64,000 nt of DNA from positions 1-64,000 of the forward strand of contig JAJZZP010000127.1 of the NCBI GenBank assembly GCA_021797515.1. Reading direction: 5' to 3'. The position numbers and the translations under genes were made by a program. This document shows positions 51,208 through 59,635 of this stretch, one piece after another. Within the stretch, counting starts at the first letter, position 1, and each line of letters begins with the position of its first letter. Under the pieces are notes generated by a model. It saw only the letters and a list, made by a program, of their open reading frames with translations. It did no database searches and was not told the DNA's origin. This DNA is from Bacillota bacterium (GTDB taxonomy: Bacteria > Bacillota > Sulfobacillia > Sulfobacillales > Sulfobacillaceae).

Positions 51208-52820
51208 CGGGAACCAGGGTTTCCCCTTGCGGCTAATTTTTCTTTTACTGCGCCTAGCCGTCTCAGGCGATTCGGGTCTGGTGTGATGTACAAAGTTTTT
51301 TCTTGCCGATATAAGACTTGGCCTGCATCGCCGTGAGGCCGCTTGCGAACAAACTTTCTCCGGGTATAGTCTACCGGCACCATGGAAGATTGCGACGCCT
51401 GACTGTAAAAGACGGCAAGTTCTGCGGCGTCCAACAAGTCATCAAGATTAGGGTGCGACTTTCCGCAGCCCAATATGACGTGTGATCCGGGCGATTGTTT
51501 GACGTGAAACCACATGTCGTCAGGCCGGGCTCGGCGAAAAGTCAGATCCGCGTTTTCTTGTTGCGAACGGCCCACCAAGATAGGGTAACCGCTTTGGGTT
51601 TGAAATCGGCGGTAAGGGAGGACTTCCTCGGCGACCGGTTTGGCGCCCATCTTTTGAGTTATCTGCAATTGGTGCGCCAGCCATGCCTGACCGACAACGG
51701 TATCTGCCAAGATAGCCTGATTTTTTGATACCTCGGCAAGTTCCTGGGCCAGTTGTGGAAGGATTTGAGCGAGAGACGTCTTGCGGGCTTGCTGTTTGCG
51801 GGCTTCCCGGTAATAGGCTTGGGCCAAGGCAACCGGAGTATCCCCCGGATGGGCGGTGAGTACTACCATAGTAGCAGGGTTTTCCAACGAGGGTACCTCA
51901 ACCGAACAGGGCAACGACCGGTTTTGGAATAGATACTGATAAGTCAGCCAGAGGTCTCCAAGATGGCGTAACTGGTTTGGGTCCGCAGCCATTTGCGATT
52001 GATAGTCGGTAATTTTTTGCTCAAGGTGCTGCCGCCGTTTCTCCAATAACCGCGCCAATTGCTTGCGTTGGGCTTCAATCGCCATGGCTTGTTCGCGGGA
52101 GCGGAAATATTCATCGAGCGCTGCGTCTGGATCCGTCACGGCCACACTTTGGTACCCTTCAAGTGGGTAGACCCATAGATCCGCCTCGCCTTGTGGGGAA
52201 GTCAGGTGATAAATGTGGTAATTTGCTTGATTCCAATCGGAACAAAACGATTCCCAGGACCAGTGCTCCGATTCCGAATACAAGCGTTTGGCGAATGGAG
52301 TTAAGTGGTTGGGATCGTGGGTATTGCAGGGATTGGCGACGGTTGGCGGCGACACATAAGGCTGACCGGGCCAAATAGTGCGTCCGGGACGGCCTGGCGG
52401 AATTTTACGGAATGCGTCAACCACGGTGAAATCGGGTGTTACCAGAACCAGATTGGTAAGGTGCCCTGCCATTTCGACAATGAGTCGGCCGGGTTTGGGC
52501 TCTTCAAAGTCATTGTGCCGCAAGATTTCTAGGTGGACAATTCGCTCAAAGGGTGGCACGGCGAGGGTGGTGATCATAAATGGAGTCAGGCGCTGAAAAA
52601 ATTGATTGTTGTTGCGATCGCCTTCTTTGGGCACGGGGTGCCGGGTCCAGTGCATGCGGCTTAACCCCGGTGCCAACACTATTAATAGGGCACGGGGGCG
52701 ATTTTTTGCCTTGAACCAAATAAGGCCGTTCCGGGAAACTATGTGCTCTACGTACATGCCGGGCAATTCGGTGGCCCAGCGCTGCTCTAAAGCACGTAAC
52801 ATAAGGGCGTCAAAGGGCAT
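51204..52820 (-). CDS. rqcH: RqcH/NFACT-family ribosome quality control protein
   Basis: 538 aa. RqcH binds stalled 50S subunits and recruits tRNA-Ala to add C-terminal Ala tails. N-terminal NFACT-N domain starts MPFDALMLRAL; then coiled coil (about residues 250-290, QLARLLEKRRQHLEQK) and the C-terminal NFACT-R domain with FRRARPDDMWFHVKQSPGSHVIL. At the position of the conserved Asp-Arg pair in NFACT-N the sequence reads PPFE92-R93IV, with Glu in place of Asp. Start chosen at plus 52820 for its AGGAG 6 nt upstream. Confidence 0.88.
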   Translation of the reverse strand: MPFDALMLRALEQRWATELPGMYVEHIVSRNGLIWFKAKNRPRALLIVLAPGLSRMHWTRHPVPKEGDRNNNQFFQRLTPFMITTLAVPPFERIVHLEILRHNDFEEPKPGRLIVEMAGHLTNLVLVTPDFTVVDAFRKIPPGRPGRTIWPGQPYVSPPTVANPCNTHDPNHLTPFAKRLYSESEHWSWESFCSDWNQANYHIYHLTSPQGEADLWVYPLEGYQSVAVTDPDAALDEYFRSREQAMAIEAQRKQLARLLEKRRQHLEQKITDYQSQMAADPNQLRHLGDLWLTYQYLFQNRSLPCSVEVPSLENPATMVVLTAHPGDTPVALAQAYYREARKQQARKTSLAQILPQLAQELAEVSKNQAILADTVVGQAWLAHQLQITQKMGAKPVAEEVLPYRRFQTQSGYPILVGRSQQENADLTFRRARPDDMWFHVKQSPGSHVILGCGKSHPNLDDLLDAAELAVFYSQASQSSMVPVDYTRRKFVRKRPHGDAGQVLYRQEKTLYITPDPNRLRRLGAVKEKLAARGNPGSR

Positions 52821-52932
52821 CGGAGGCTCCTGCTTTCCTGAATACATATCAAATGTCATTGTACGATTTAACGTAATTGATTAAAAGGCACTATGCTGAG
52901 ATGTAGATTTGTGGCATCGATGGTGGGATAAT

Positions 52933-52953
52933 GACTTAAGAGTGGCTTAAGTC
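52933..52953. promoter_or_regulatory. Palindrome upstream of the DHA2 pump (possible operator)
   Basis: GACTTAAG (52933-52940) and CTTAAGTC (52946-52953) form a perfect 8-bp inverted repeat with a 5-nt centre (AGTGG), a size typical of TetR/MarR-type operators. A second short hairpin, TCCCCG/CGGGGA (52952-52957/52964-52969), follows. Both are 50-85 nt before the pump start. No regulator gene is adjacent, so a role in control is inference. Confidence 0.45.
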
Positions 52954-53017
52954 CCCGTGGAGGCGGGGAAAATTCGTCCGCCTGAGCCATGTTGAGAATT
53001 TCTTTGGAGGGATAGCC

Positions 53018-54523
53018 GTGGCACAGGGAAGCGCTCATTCAGCGAGCGGCTTAAGACATTTGTGGCAAACCTTGCCAATGGAGAAGTTTACGGCCAGGCC
53101 TAACTACATTTGGCTGGTTGTCGGCACAGTCTGTATTGGAGCGTTCATGGCTGCCCTCGATGCCAGCATCGTGAATGTTGCCTTGCCGATCATGAGTACG
53201 TCATTTCATGCATCTGCCAGTGTTGTAGGTTGGGTTCTTATTTCTTACCTGCTAACGTTGGCTACTTTGTTGACGTTGTTTGGCCGCATGGCCGACATGT
53301 TGGGTCGAAGGCCGCTTTATACCTTCGGCTTTCTAGTGTTTATCCTCGGTTCGGCAACCTGTGGGGCTGCCGTTAACCTTCCGATGCTCATCGTGTCCCG
53401 GGTTTTTCAAGCCGCGGGCGCGGCCATGTTGCAAGCCAATTCGGTCGCGATAATCACAGCAACTGTACCGGCTTCGGTGCGCGGCAAGGCGATCGGCTTT
53501 CAAGGATCGGCTCAAGCGATTGGATTGTCGCTCGGACCCGCGATTGGCGGTGCATTGATCGGCCTATTCGGCTGGCGAGCTATTTTTTATGTGAATGTGC
53601 CGGTAGGATTAGTCGGTACAATTATGGCGGGCATGATCTTGCCCAAAGATAAGATGTCTGGAGCTAAAGCGACGTTTGACTGGTGGGGTACCATCTTGTT
53701 CACGCCGTTTTTAGTAGCCTTGATGTTGGCTTTGACCGAAGGGAATGTTTGGCATTGGGATTCTGCACCGATTATCGGATTGTTTGTGGCGTCTATTGTT
53801 CTGCTCGTTGCTTTTTTGTTGCGAGAAAAAAGTTTTCGGGCTCCACTGGTGGACTTAAAGTTGTTTAAGATTCCCATCTTTAGTATGGGCAATTTCACAG
53901 GATTATTGTCGTATTTGGCTATGTTTGGGGTTCTGTTTTTGATGCCGTTCTTTTTTGAGCGGGTCTCCGGGTTCAATTCCGCGTTAACCGGCTTGATTTT
54001 AACGTCGGTTCCGTTGGGAATGACAGTAGTCGCGCCGAAAGCAGGCGGATTGGCAGATCGTTATGGTTCGCGGTTATTGACGACGGTAGGCATGGCAGTG
54101 ACAGGCTTGGCTGCACTATTCTTGGCGTTTAGTGTCAGCATTCGTGCCGACTTAATCTTCATGATTGCCGAACTAGTATTTGTAGGCGTAGGGCTCGGGA
54201 TCTTTACGCCACCCAATAATAGTTCGGTGATGGGAAGTCTTCCTGCCGATCGTCTGGGTGTGGGCGGCGGTATTTTGAACATGGCACGATCTTTGGGCAT
54301 GGCGATGGGCACAGCGCTGTCTAGTACGTTGATGGCGGCGTTTTTAATTATGCATGGGGGAACCGAAAGTGCTGGCGGACCGAAACCGCCTTGGGTCCCC
54401 GCCATTCGATACGCGCTGTTCGTTTTGGTGTTTTTGTCGCTAGTGGCGGCTCTGATGTCGTTATTTCGGGTTCAAGGCGAGTCGAAAAACAGTGAACACG
54501 AAGCAATGCCAATGGAATGGTAG
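53018..54523 (+). CDS. DHA2-family MFS drug exporter (EmrB/QacA type)
   Basis: 501 aa with about fourteen transmembrane helices, the DHA2 layout of proton-driven multidrug exporters. MAALDASIVNVALP (motif D1), LFGRMADMLGRRPLY (motif A) and GLSLGPAIGG (motif C, antiporter signature) are clear. GTG 53018 has GGAGG 9 nt upstream. The first 25 or so residues before the first helix are longer than usual, so translation may start inside. Substrate unknown. Confidence 0.9.
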   Translation: MAQGSAHSASGLRHLWQTLPMEKFTARPNYIWLVVGTVCIGAFMAALDASIVNVALPIMSTSFHASASVVGWVLISYLLTLATLLTLFGRMADMLGRRPLYTFGFLVFILGSATCGAAVNLPMLIVSRVFQAAGAAMLQANSVAIITATVPASVRGKAIGFQGSAQAIGLSLGPAIGGALIGLFGWRAIFYVNVPVGLVGTIMAGMILPKDKMSGAKATFDWWGTILFTPFLVALMLALTEGNVWHWDSAPIIGLFVASIVLLVAFLLREKSFRAPLVDLKLFKIPIFSMGNFTGLLSYLAMFGVLFLMPFFFERVSGFNSALTGLILTSVPLGMTVVAPKAGGLADRYGSRLLTTVGMAVTGLAALFLAFSVSIRADLIFMIAELVFVGVGLGIFTPPNNSSVMGSLPADRLGVGGGILNMARSLGMAMGTALSSTLMAAFLIMHGGTESAGGPKPPWVPAIRYALFVLVFLSLVAALMSLFRVQGESKNSEHEAMPMEW

Positions 54524-54538
54524 GGAATTGGGGCAATA

Positions 54539-54561
54539 GGGCGCAACTAATGGTTGCGCCC
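54539..54561 (+). other. Hairpin after the DHA2 pump
   Basis: Perfect 9-bp stem GGGCGCAAC (54539-54547) and GTTGCGCCC (54553-54561), loop TAATG, 16 nt after the stop. No T-run follows, so it is not a canonical intrinsic terminator; it may protect an mRNA end. Confidence 0.6.
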
Positions 54562-54634
54562 ATTGCGCAAGAGGCGGAAAATAAGAAGTGACGACCAGAT
54601 TGAACACGGTGACCAACCGGCAGGAGGGACTTCC

Positions 54635-54838
54635 ATGTGGACGGTTGTCTATATCGCTCCCACGTTAGCTATTGCGGAGCGATTAAAGCAACTACTAGAA
54701 AATGAGGGCATGCTGGTCAATTTGCGACGCGTTGATGTGGATGACGCTGGCCGCGGCAATATTGAAATCCAAGTGCCTGATGGGGAAGCGGAGGAGGCCC
54801 AAGAAATTATTACCGAAAATTTGGGCCGATTAAGATAA
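54635..54838 (+). CDS. Small DUF2007-like protein coupled to pyruvate kinase
   Basis: 67 aa. One small alpha/beta domain: MWTVVYIAPTLAIAERLKQLLENEGMLVNLR then VEIQVPD-like IEIQVPDGEAEEAQEII. Similar short proteins occur next to pfkA/pyk in Clostridia and are sometimes mislabelled glutamate decarboxylase, which this is not, because there is no PLP domain. ATG 54635 has CAGGAGGG 7 nt away. Its TAA overlaps the pyk ATG by one nucleotide and pyk has no site of its own, so the two appear translationally coupled. Function unknown. Confidence 0.8.
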   Translation: MWTVVYIAPTLAIAERLKQLLENEGMLVNLRRVDVDDAGRGNIEIQVPDGEAEEAQEIITENLGRLR

Positions 54839-56568
54839 TGCGACGAACTAAAATTGTAGCTACCCTGGGACCGGCCTGCGATAATTTTGACGTTATGACG
54901 CAACTTCTGCAGGCAGGGGTCGATGTAGTCCGAGTCAATTTGTCCCACGGGGAGTGGGACCTGCATCAAAAGCGTATCCGTTTAGCCCGGAGTGCGGCGC
55001 AACAATTAGGGAAAGAAATTGGTGTCATGTTAGACACCCAAGGACCAGAAGTACGCCTTGGACCGCTTCGAAAGCCACTGCATTTGGAGATTAACGATAC
55101 TTTTTATATTGGGCGAGAAGGCAATGAATCTGGCCGCATATTGACAGTTACCTGGCCGGGGCTGTTTAACATGTTGCAAACGGGGCAAACGCTTTGGATT
55201 GACGACGGACGTTTAGTGGTGGAGGTGCGGTCTGTCGCCAATGATTTGATTACCCTGGCGGCCAAGAACCGAGGTAATGTCGATTCCCAAAAAAAATTAA
55301 GTCTTCCAGGATATGGTTGGCCATTGGATCCCCTTACGCAAAAAGATCGGGATGCAATTGTACGGGGGGTGACCGAAGAAGGAGTTGATTTCGTCGCGCT
55401 CTCTTTTGTACGGACGGCAGAGGATATTTTCGCGGTCCGTCGATTTTTGGAAGAACAACAAATATCAACATTTCTTATGGCCAAAATAGAAAACCCGTTG
55501 GGGATGGATCATCTGGATGAAATTTTGCAGGTATCCGACGGAGTTATGGTGGCTCGCGGTGACTTAGGCGTGGAATTGCCGGAAGAAGAGGTTCCAGAGC
55601 TGCAAAAAACCATTATTCGCCAGGCCAATCTGATGGGCCGCCCGGTTGTCACCGCAACTCAAATGCTTGAATCTATGATAGATCAAGAACGGCCGACGCG
55701 AGCTGAGGCGACCGATGTCGCCAATGCAATCTGGGACGGCACCGATGCCGTGATGCTATCGGGCGAAACCGCTGTGGGCAAGCATCCGGTAGAGTCTGTC
55801 GCAATGATGGCTAAGATTGCGGAGCGCGCGGACGCTCATCCCGAATATGCGCACCGGGTAAAGTTTACCACCGACCGCATTGCTGATGCGGTCAGCCGAG
55901 CATCCGCAGAAATTGCCGCTGAACTGCACGCACGCGCCATTCTTACGGTGACCGAATCGGGATACACAGCGCGAATGGTCAGCCGATGTAAACCTTCGGT
56001 ACCAGTGGTGGCGATTTCTCCCCATCAAACCACCTTGCGACAACTCACCTTATTTTGGGGTGTGGAAGGGCTTGCAATGAACTCCGCCATCCATACCACT
56101 GATATGGTGCGTCAAGCCATCGAAGTGGCACGAGAAGCTGCGGTGGTAGAAGAGGGAAATTTGGTCGTAGTCACGGCTGGCGTACCTCATGGTACTCCCG
56201 GAACCACCAATTTAGTGCGTGTTGAGATGATTACCGACCCCGTGCTGGAGGGTCAGGGGCTAGGGGCCAATGTCGGTTCCGTGACAGGGACGGTTGTGGT
56301 GGTCACTAGCCAATCGGTAGTGCCGGATTCTCCGTTTGTGGCGGTGGTAGACGGCTATGATCAATCCTTGCTGCCAATTTTAGACCAGGCGGCTGCTATT
56401 GTTGCCAGCAATGCTGGGTGGACTTCTGATATTGCAGTGTATGCGTTGTCGCGAAAAATTCCAGCTGTGGTTGGGATTCTAGACGCTACTCAAAAACTTA
56501 AAGATGGACAGATTGTTACCGTAGACCCAGTACGTGGCGTGATTTATTTGGGGAAGACGCAAGTATAG
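54838..56568 (+). CDS. pyk: Pyruvate kinase with C-terminal PEP-utiliser-like domain
   Basis: 576 aa. Converts PEP and ADP to pyruvate and ATP. N-terminal MRRTKIVATLGPAC, VNLSHG, the Mg/PEP-binding MAKIENPLG, and the MVARGDLGVE and TATQMLESM blocks are standard. The last 100 or so residues (from about residue 475) form the extra domain seen in Bacillus/Geobacillus enzymes of about 585 aa; its region SNAGWTSDIAVYAL lacks the His (TSHAA) that is phosphorylated in true PEP-utilising enzymes, as expected for a non-catalytic module. Confidence 0.96.
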   Translation: MRRTKIVATLGPACDNFDVMTQLLQAGVDVVRVNLSHGEWDLHQKRIRLARSAAQQLGKEIGVMLDTQGPEVRLGPLRKPLHLEINDTFYIGREGNESGRILTVTWPGLFNMLQTGQTLWIDDGRLVVEVRSVANDLITLAAKNRGNVDSQKKLSLPGYGWPLDPLTQKDRDAIVRGVTEEGVDFVALSFVRTAEDIFAVRRFLEEQQISTFLMAKIENPLGMDHLDEILQVSDGVMVARGDLGVELPEEEVPELQKTIIRQANLMGRPVVTATQMLESMIDQERPTRAEATDVANAIWDGTDAVMLSGETAVGKHPVESVAMMAKIAERADAHPEYAHRVKFTTDRIADAVSRASAEIAAELHARAILTVTESGYTARMVSRCKPSVPVVAISPHQTTLRQLTLFWGVEGLAMNSAIHTTDMVRQAIEVAREAAVVEEGNLVVVTAGVPHGTPGTTNLVRVEMITDPVLEGQGLGANVGSVTGTVVVVTSQSVVPDSPFVAVVDGYDQSLLPILDQAAAIVASNAGWTSDIAVYALSRKIPAVVGILDATQKLKDGQIVTVDPVRGVIYLGKTQV

Positions 56569-56589
56569 GACGAAGGGATGTTAAACGGG

Positions 56590-57438
56590 ATGCACGTTTA
56601 TCTAAATGGTAAGTTGGTGCCGGAATCACAGGCGATGGTCTCTATTGATGACCGAGGCTTTCTGTTTGCCGATGGGGTCTATGAGGTGATCCATGTCTAC
56701 CGGCAAAAACTCTTTGAGTGGAACTTGCATCTGGCACGGTTGGGTAGAAGTTTGGCAGCCATTCAGTTGCCAGCCGTAGATGGGTCTGAATTAGCGCTAA
56801 TTGCGGAGCAACTCATTGGGGAACTGGGACCGGAGCAATCTGAGGCTAGCCTTTACATAGAAGTGACCCGGGGTACGCATCGCCGGGCTCATGGGTTTCC
56901 GCCTCCGGGATCCACACCCCCCACGATTTTGATGTGGGTGCGGCCGGTGAGCCCGATTTCCAAGGAGACCGTTGAGCACGGTGTCCCGGTGATTACAGTC
57001 CCCGATGATCGCTGGGCAAAGGTGTGGGTTAAAACCATAGGGCTATTGCCTAATGTATTGGCTAAGGAAAAAGCACACCAAAATGGTGCTTTTGATGCGA
57101 TCTTTGTGCGCGACGGCATAGTGACGGAGGCCACTAGCGCCAACATTTTCATGGCTAAGGATGGCGTGCTTTATACTGCGCCGGCGACCAATTACATTCT
57201 GTCAGGCATTACCCGGCAGGTTGTGTTGGAGTTAGCGCAGGCACGCAACATTCCGGTGAATTTAACCCCATTTAGTGTCGAGCAGTTGCTTACGGCTGAT
57301 GAGGTGTTCCTTACCGGAACCCTTACCGAAGTGTTGCCGATTGCGTCTATCGATGGCTATCCGGTGAAAAGCCCTAGCGGGCCCCTGGCCCTTCAACTGC
57401 TTCAAGATTTGCATGAGCGTGCGGGACTACACGCATAA
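56590..57438 (+). CDS. dat: D-amino-acid transaminase (class IV PLP aminotransferase)
   Basis: 282 aa. Interconverts D-Ala and D-Glu for cell wall synthesis. Signatures are DDRGFLFADGVYEVI, the PLP lysine Lys159 in NVLAKEKAHQNGAFDAIF, EATSANIFMAKDG and LSGITRQVVLELA, which resemble Bacillus D-alanine transaminase more than branched-chain enzymes. ATG 56590 gives the usual start MHVYLNGKLV; ATG 56578 is directly after GAAGGG without spacing. Substrate specificity is inferred. Confidence 0.85.
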   Translation: MHVYLNGKLVPESQAMVSIDDRGFLFADGVYEVIHVYRQKLFEWNLHLARLGRSLAAIQLPAVDGSELALIAEQLIGELGPEQSEASLYIEVTRGTHRRAHGFPPPGSTPPTILMWVRPVSPISKETVEHGVPVITVPDDRWAKVWVKTIGLLPNVLAKEKAHQNGAFDAIFVRDGIVTEATSANIFMAKDGVLYTAPATNYILSGITRQVVLELAQARNIPVNLTPFSVEQLLTADEVFLTGTLTEVLPIASIDGYPVKSPSGPLALQLLQDLHERAGLHA

Positions 57439-57466
57439 TAACAGGTGAAACGGGAGGGGAACCGGA

Positions 57467-57931
57467 GTGCATGTGGTGTTAGTGGAGCCGGAGATTCCGC
57501 CTAACACCGGGAACATTGCTCGTACCTGCGCTGCTACCGGGACCACGCTGCACTTAATTGAACCTCTGGGATTTTCGGTGAGTGACCGTTATTTGCGGCG
57601 GGCTGGGGTAGACTATTGGCATCTGGTGGATGTGCGTATTCACAAATCTTGGGAAGATTTTCCGTCATTGTTAAAGATCGCCCAACGTTTGCATTTGTTC
57701 ACCTCTGGTGCGCAGGCATCTTATATTGATACGGTATTTGAGCCGGAAGATGTATTGGTCTTTGGACGGGAATCGATAGGATTACCCAATTGGCTGTTAG
57801 ATCAATACCCGGATCGGCAACGCAGGATCCCGATGCGCGGGGCGGTGCGGTCATTGAATTTGTCTAATGCCGTAGCAATAGTCGTGTATGAAGCCTTGCG
57901 ACAACAAGGATTTCCCGGTTGGCAGGTATAA
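57467..57931 (+). CDS. trmL: tRNA (cytidine/uridine-34 2'-O)-methyltransferase TrmL
   Basis: 154 aa single-domain SPOUT (knotted) methyltransferase acting on the wobble base of some tRNA-Leu. IPPNTGNIARTCAATG, DYWHLVD, FGRESIGLP and the knot region MRGAVRSLNLSNAVAIVVYE match TrmL/YibK. The GTG start at 57467 has GGGAGGGG upstream. Confidence 0.93.
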   Translation: MHVVLVEPEIPPNTGNIARTCAATGTTLHLIEPLGFSVSDRYLRRAGVDYWHLVDVRIHKSWEDFPSLLKIAQRLHLFTSGAQASYIDTVFEPEDVLVFGRESIGLPNWLLDQYPDRQRRIPMRGAVRSLNLSNAVAIVVYEALRQQGFPGWQV

Positions 57932-57982
57932 GAACCTCTGGATTGTCCATATAATCCATTGACTAAAGGGGGGAGGGGTACG

Positions 57983-58960
57983 GTGTCACTCCTTCTGATT
58001 TTGGTTAGTGGCATGGTGTTGATCATTTTATCAGCCGATTACTTTACCAACGGGGTCGAGTGGCTGGGCTTCATCCTGGGACTTGGCGAGGGGGCCGTAG
58101 GCTCGTTGCTCGCCGCCCTTGGGACTGCGTTGCCGGAGACGTTGGTTCCGGTGATGGCAATGGCTTTTGGGGCGAGTCAAGTGAGTGATGCGATTGGATT
58201 GGGAGCCATTTTGGGGGCACCACTAATGTTGGCTACGTTGGCCTTCATGATCATTGGGATTGGGCTATGGTCGCACGGGCGTGTAGTCCCTCGTTTACAC
58301 TCGGGGTCCATGGAGCGTGATTTGACTTTCTTTATCGGTTCCTTTGGGTTGGCTATCGCCACAGGATTTTTGCCGTCACCTTGGCACAGCACGTTGGCTT
58401 GTATTTTGATTTTAGGATACTTGGTTCACGCCTGGACGGTTGTACATTACAGTCGAGGCCATCAACAAGTGATACCCCCGACAGAGAGGTTGCACCTAGC
58501 TATTGGTGCTATCCCGGTTTGGCTAATGGCTTGGATTCAGGTAGCGATGGCGCTTTCCGGCATGATTTTAGGTGCCCGGTTTTTTGTGATGGCGTTGGAT
58601 CAGGCGTCCGCAAGTCTTAGAATTTCCGGATTTTTCTTGTCTGTAATCGTTACTCCAGTTGCGACCGAACTTCCTGAGGTGTTAAACAGCGTGCTTTGGA
58701 TTCGCCGCGGAAAAGATACGTTAGCCTTCGGCAACGTTACCGGAGCGATGGCTTTTCAAGCTTCTGTGGTTCCGGCATTGGGAATTTTTTTGACGCCGTG
58801 GCGTTTAACCGGATGGGAATTCGCTGCGGCGGGAATAGCGTGGAGTTCTGCTGCGTGGATTTTATGGCGAAGTCACCGGAAGCGTTTATCTCGCGGCCCA
58901 CTCCTAATGGCTGGCCTATTTTACCTAGCCTTTATCGGGTTAATTTTGACTTGGGGATAG
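57983..58960 (+). CDS. CaCA-family sodium/calcium exchanger-like protein
   Basis: 325 aa, about ten transmembrane helices in two inverted repeats. The alpha-repeat signatures are AALGTALPETLVPV near residue 50 and IVTPVATELPEVLNSVLW near residue 235, each with the ion-binding Glu. Prokaryotic members exchange Ca2+ or other cations for Na+ or H+. GTG 57983 has GGGAGGGG 5 nt upstream; an in-frame TTG at 57959 lies before that site. Ion specificity cannot be read from sequence. Confidence 0.88.
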   Translation: MSLLLILVSGMVLIILSADYFTNGVEWLGFILGLGEGAVGSLLAALGTALPETLVPVMAMAFGASQVSDAIGLGAILGAPLMLATLAFMIIGIGLWSHGRVVPRLHSGSMERDLTFFIGSFGLAIATGFLPSPWHSTLACILILGYLVHAWTVVHYSRGHQQVIPPTERLHLAIGAIPVWLMAWIQVAMALSGMILGARFFVMALDQASASLRISGFFLSVIVTPVATELPEVLNSVLWIRRGKDTLAFGNVTGAMAFQASVVPALGIFLTPWRLTGWEFAAAGIAWSSAAWILWRSHRKRLSRGPLLMAGLFYLAFIGLILTWG

Positions 58961-59635
58961 AGTGGATCCTTGGAAGCTACTAGGCATGAGATCAATACAA
59001 CACCAAGTAAAATGACTCGTGTTTGACTCAATAAAGTTACTTAACTGTAGTTCACAGGGGAATTTTTAAGACCATTTACTATTAATAAACCGAATGTTCT
59101 GATAAGTGCTTGCGGCGGGAAAATAATCACAGCGGGCTGGATGGTTTGTTTGGGCCACGCCAAAATATCGTGTCCAGAGGGTTCGGACAATGCCCGAGGC
59201 AACGTTTCGCGAGATTTATTATTGATGCACACGATGCTGTGGCTGGGCCAGTAAAATTGAGGAGATTCTACATAATATCCGTGAAGAATACGTGGTGCAG
59301 GCCCGCTTGGGATTCCGAGAATCGGTTCGGGTTGCTCGGTGAGCGAGGTCTCCAGGACTGTGAGACTCACTTTGGCGGGAATGGATCCGACTTTGCGGTA
59401 CTGCAACCCCGCCCGTTGGATATGCACGCACTGGGCGCGGGATTTTTGGCCGCCCGGCGGGTGCATGGATCCGTGGCCCCGCTTCCCGAGCACTGCGGGG
59501 CGTACTACCTACCCACAGAGAAGGCGCAGGGGGCCACCAATGTACAATCACAACACACACGGTTCGTCATAGAGAGGTAGAGGTACTGACAAACCGTTAA
59601 ATTTGAGCTGCGCAGTATAGCGGTTTCTGAACCCA
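58961..59635. other. 675-nt stretch without a defensible gene
   Basis: Two overlapping frames are open here: plus 59110-59580 and minus 59041-59493. Neither has a good ribosome site. The plus frame contains DMHALGAGFLAARRVHG followed by YLPTEKA, vaguely like the tail of a sugar kinase, and the minus frame has PSGPAPRILHGYYVE. Either could be a decayed gene tied to the neighbouring sugar locus. I cannot choose. Confidence 0.35.

Noticed and set aside
59041-59580. Two opposing frames called as genes
   Set aside because: Neither has a ribosome site or a clear family; kept only as an unassigned region.
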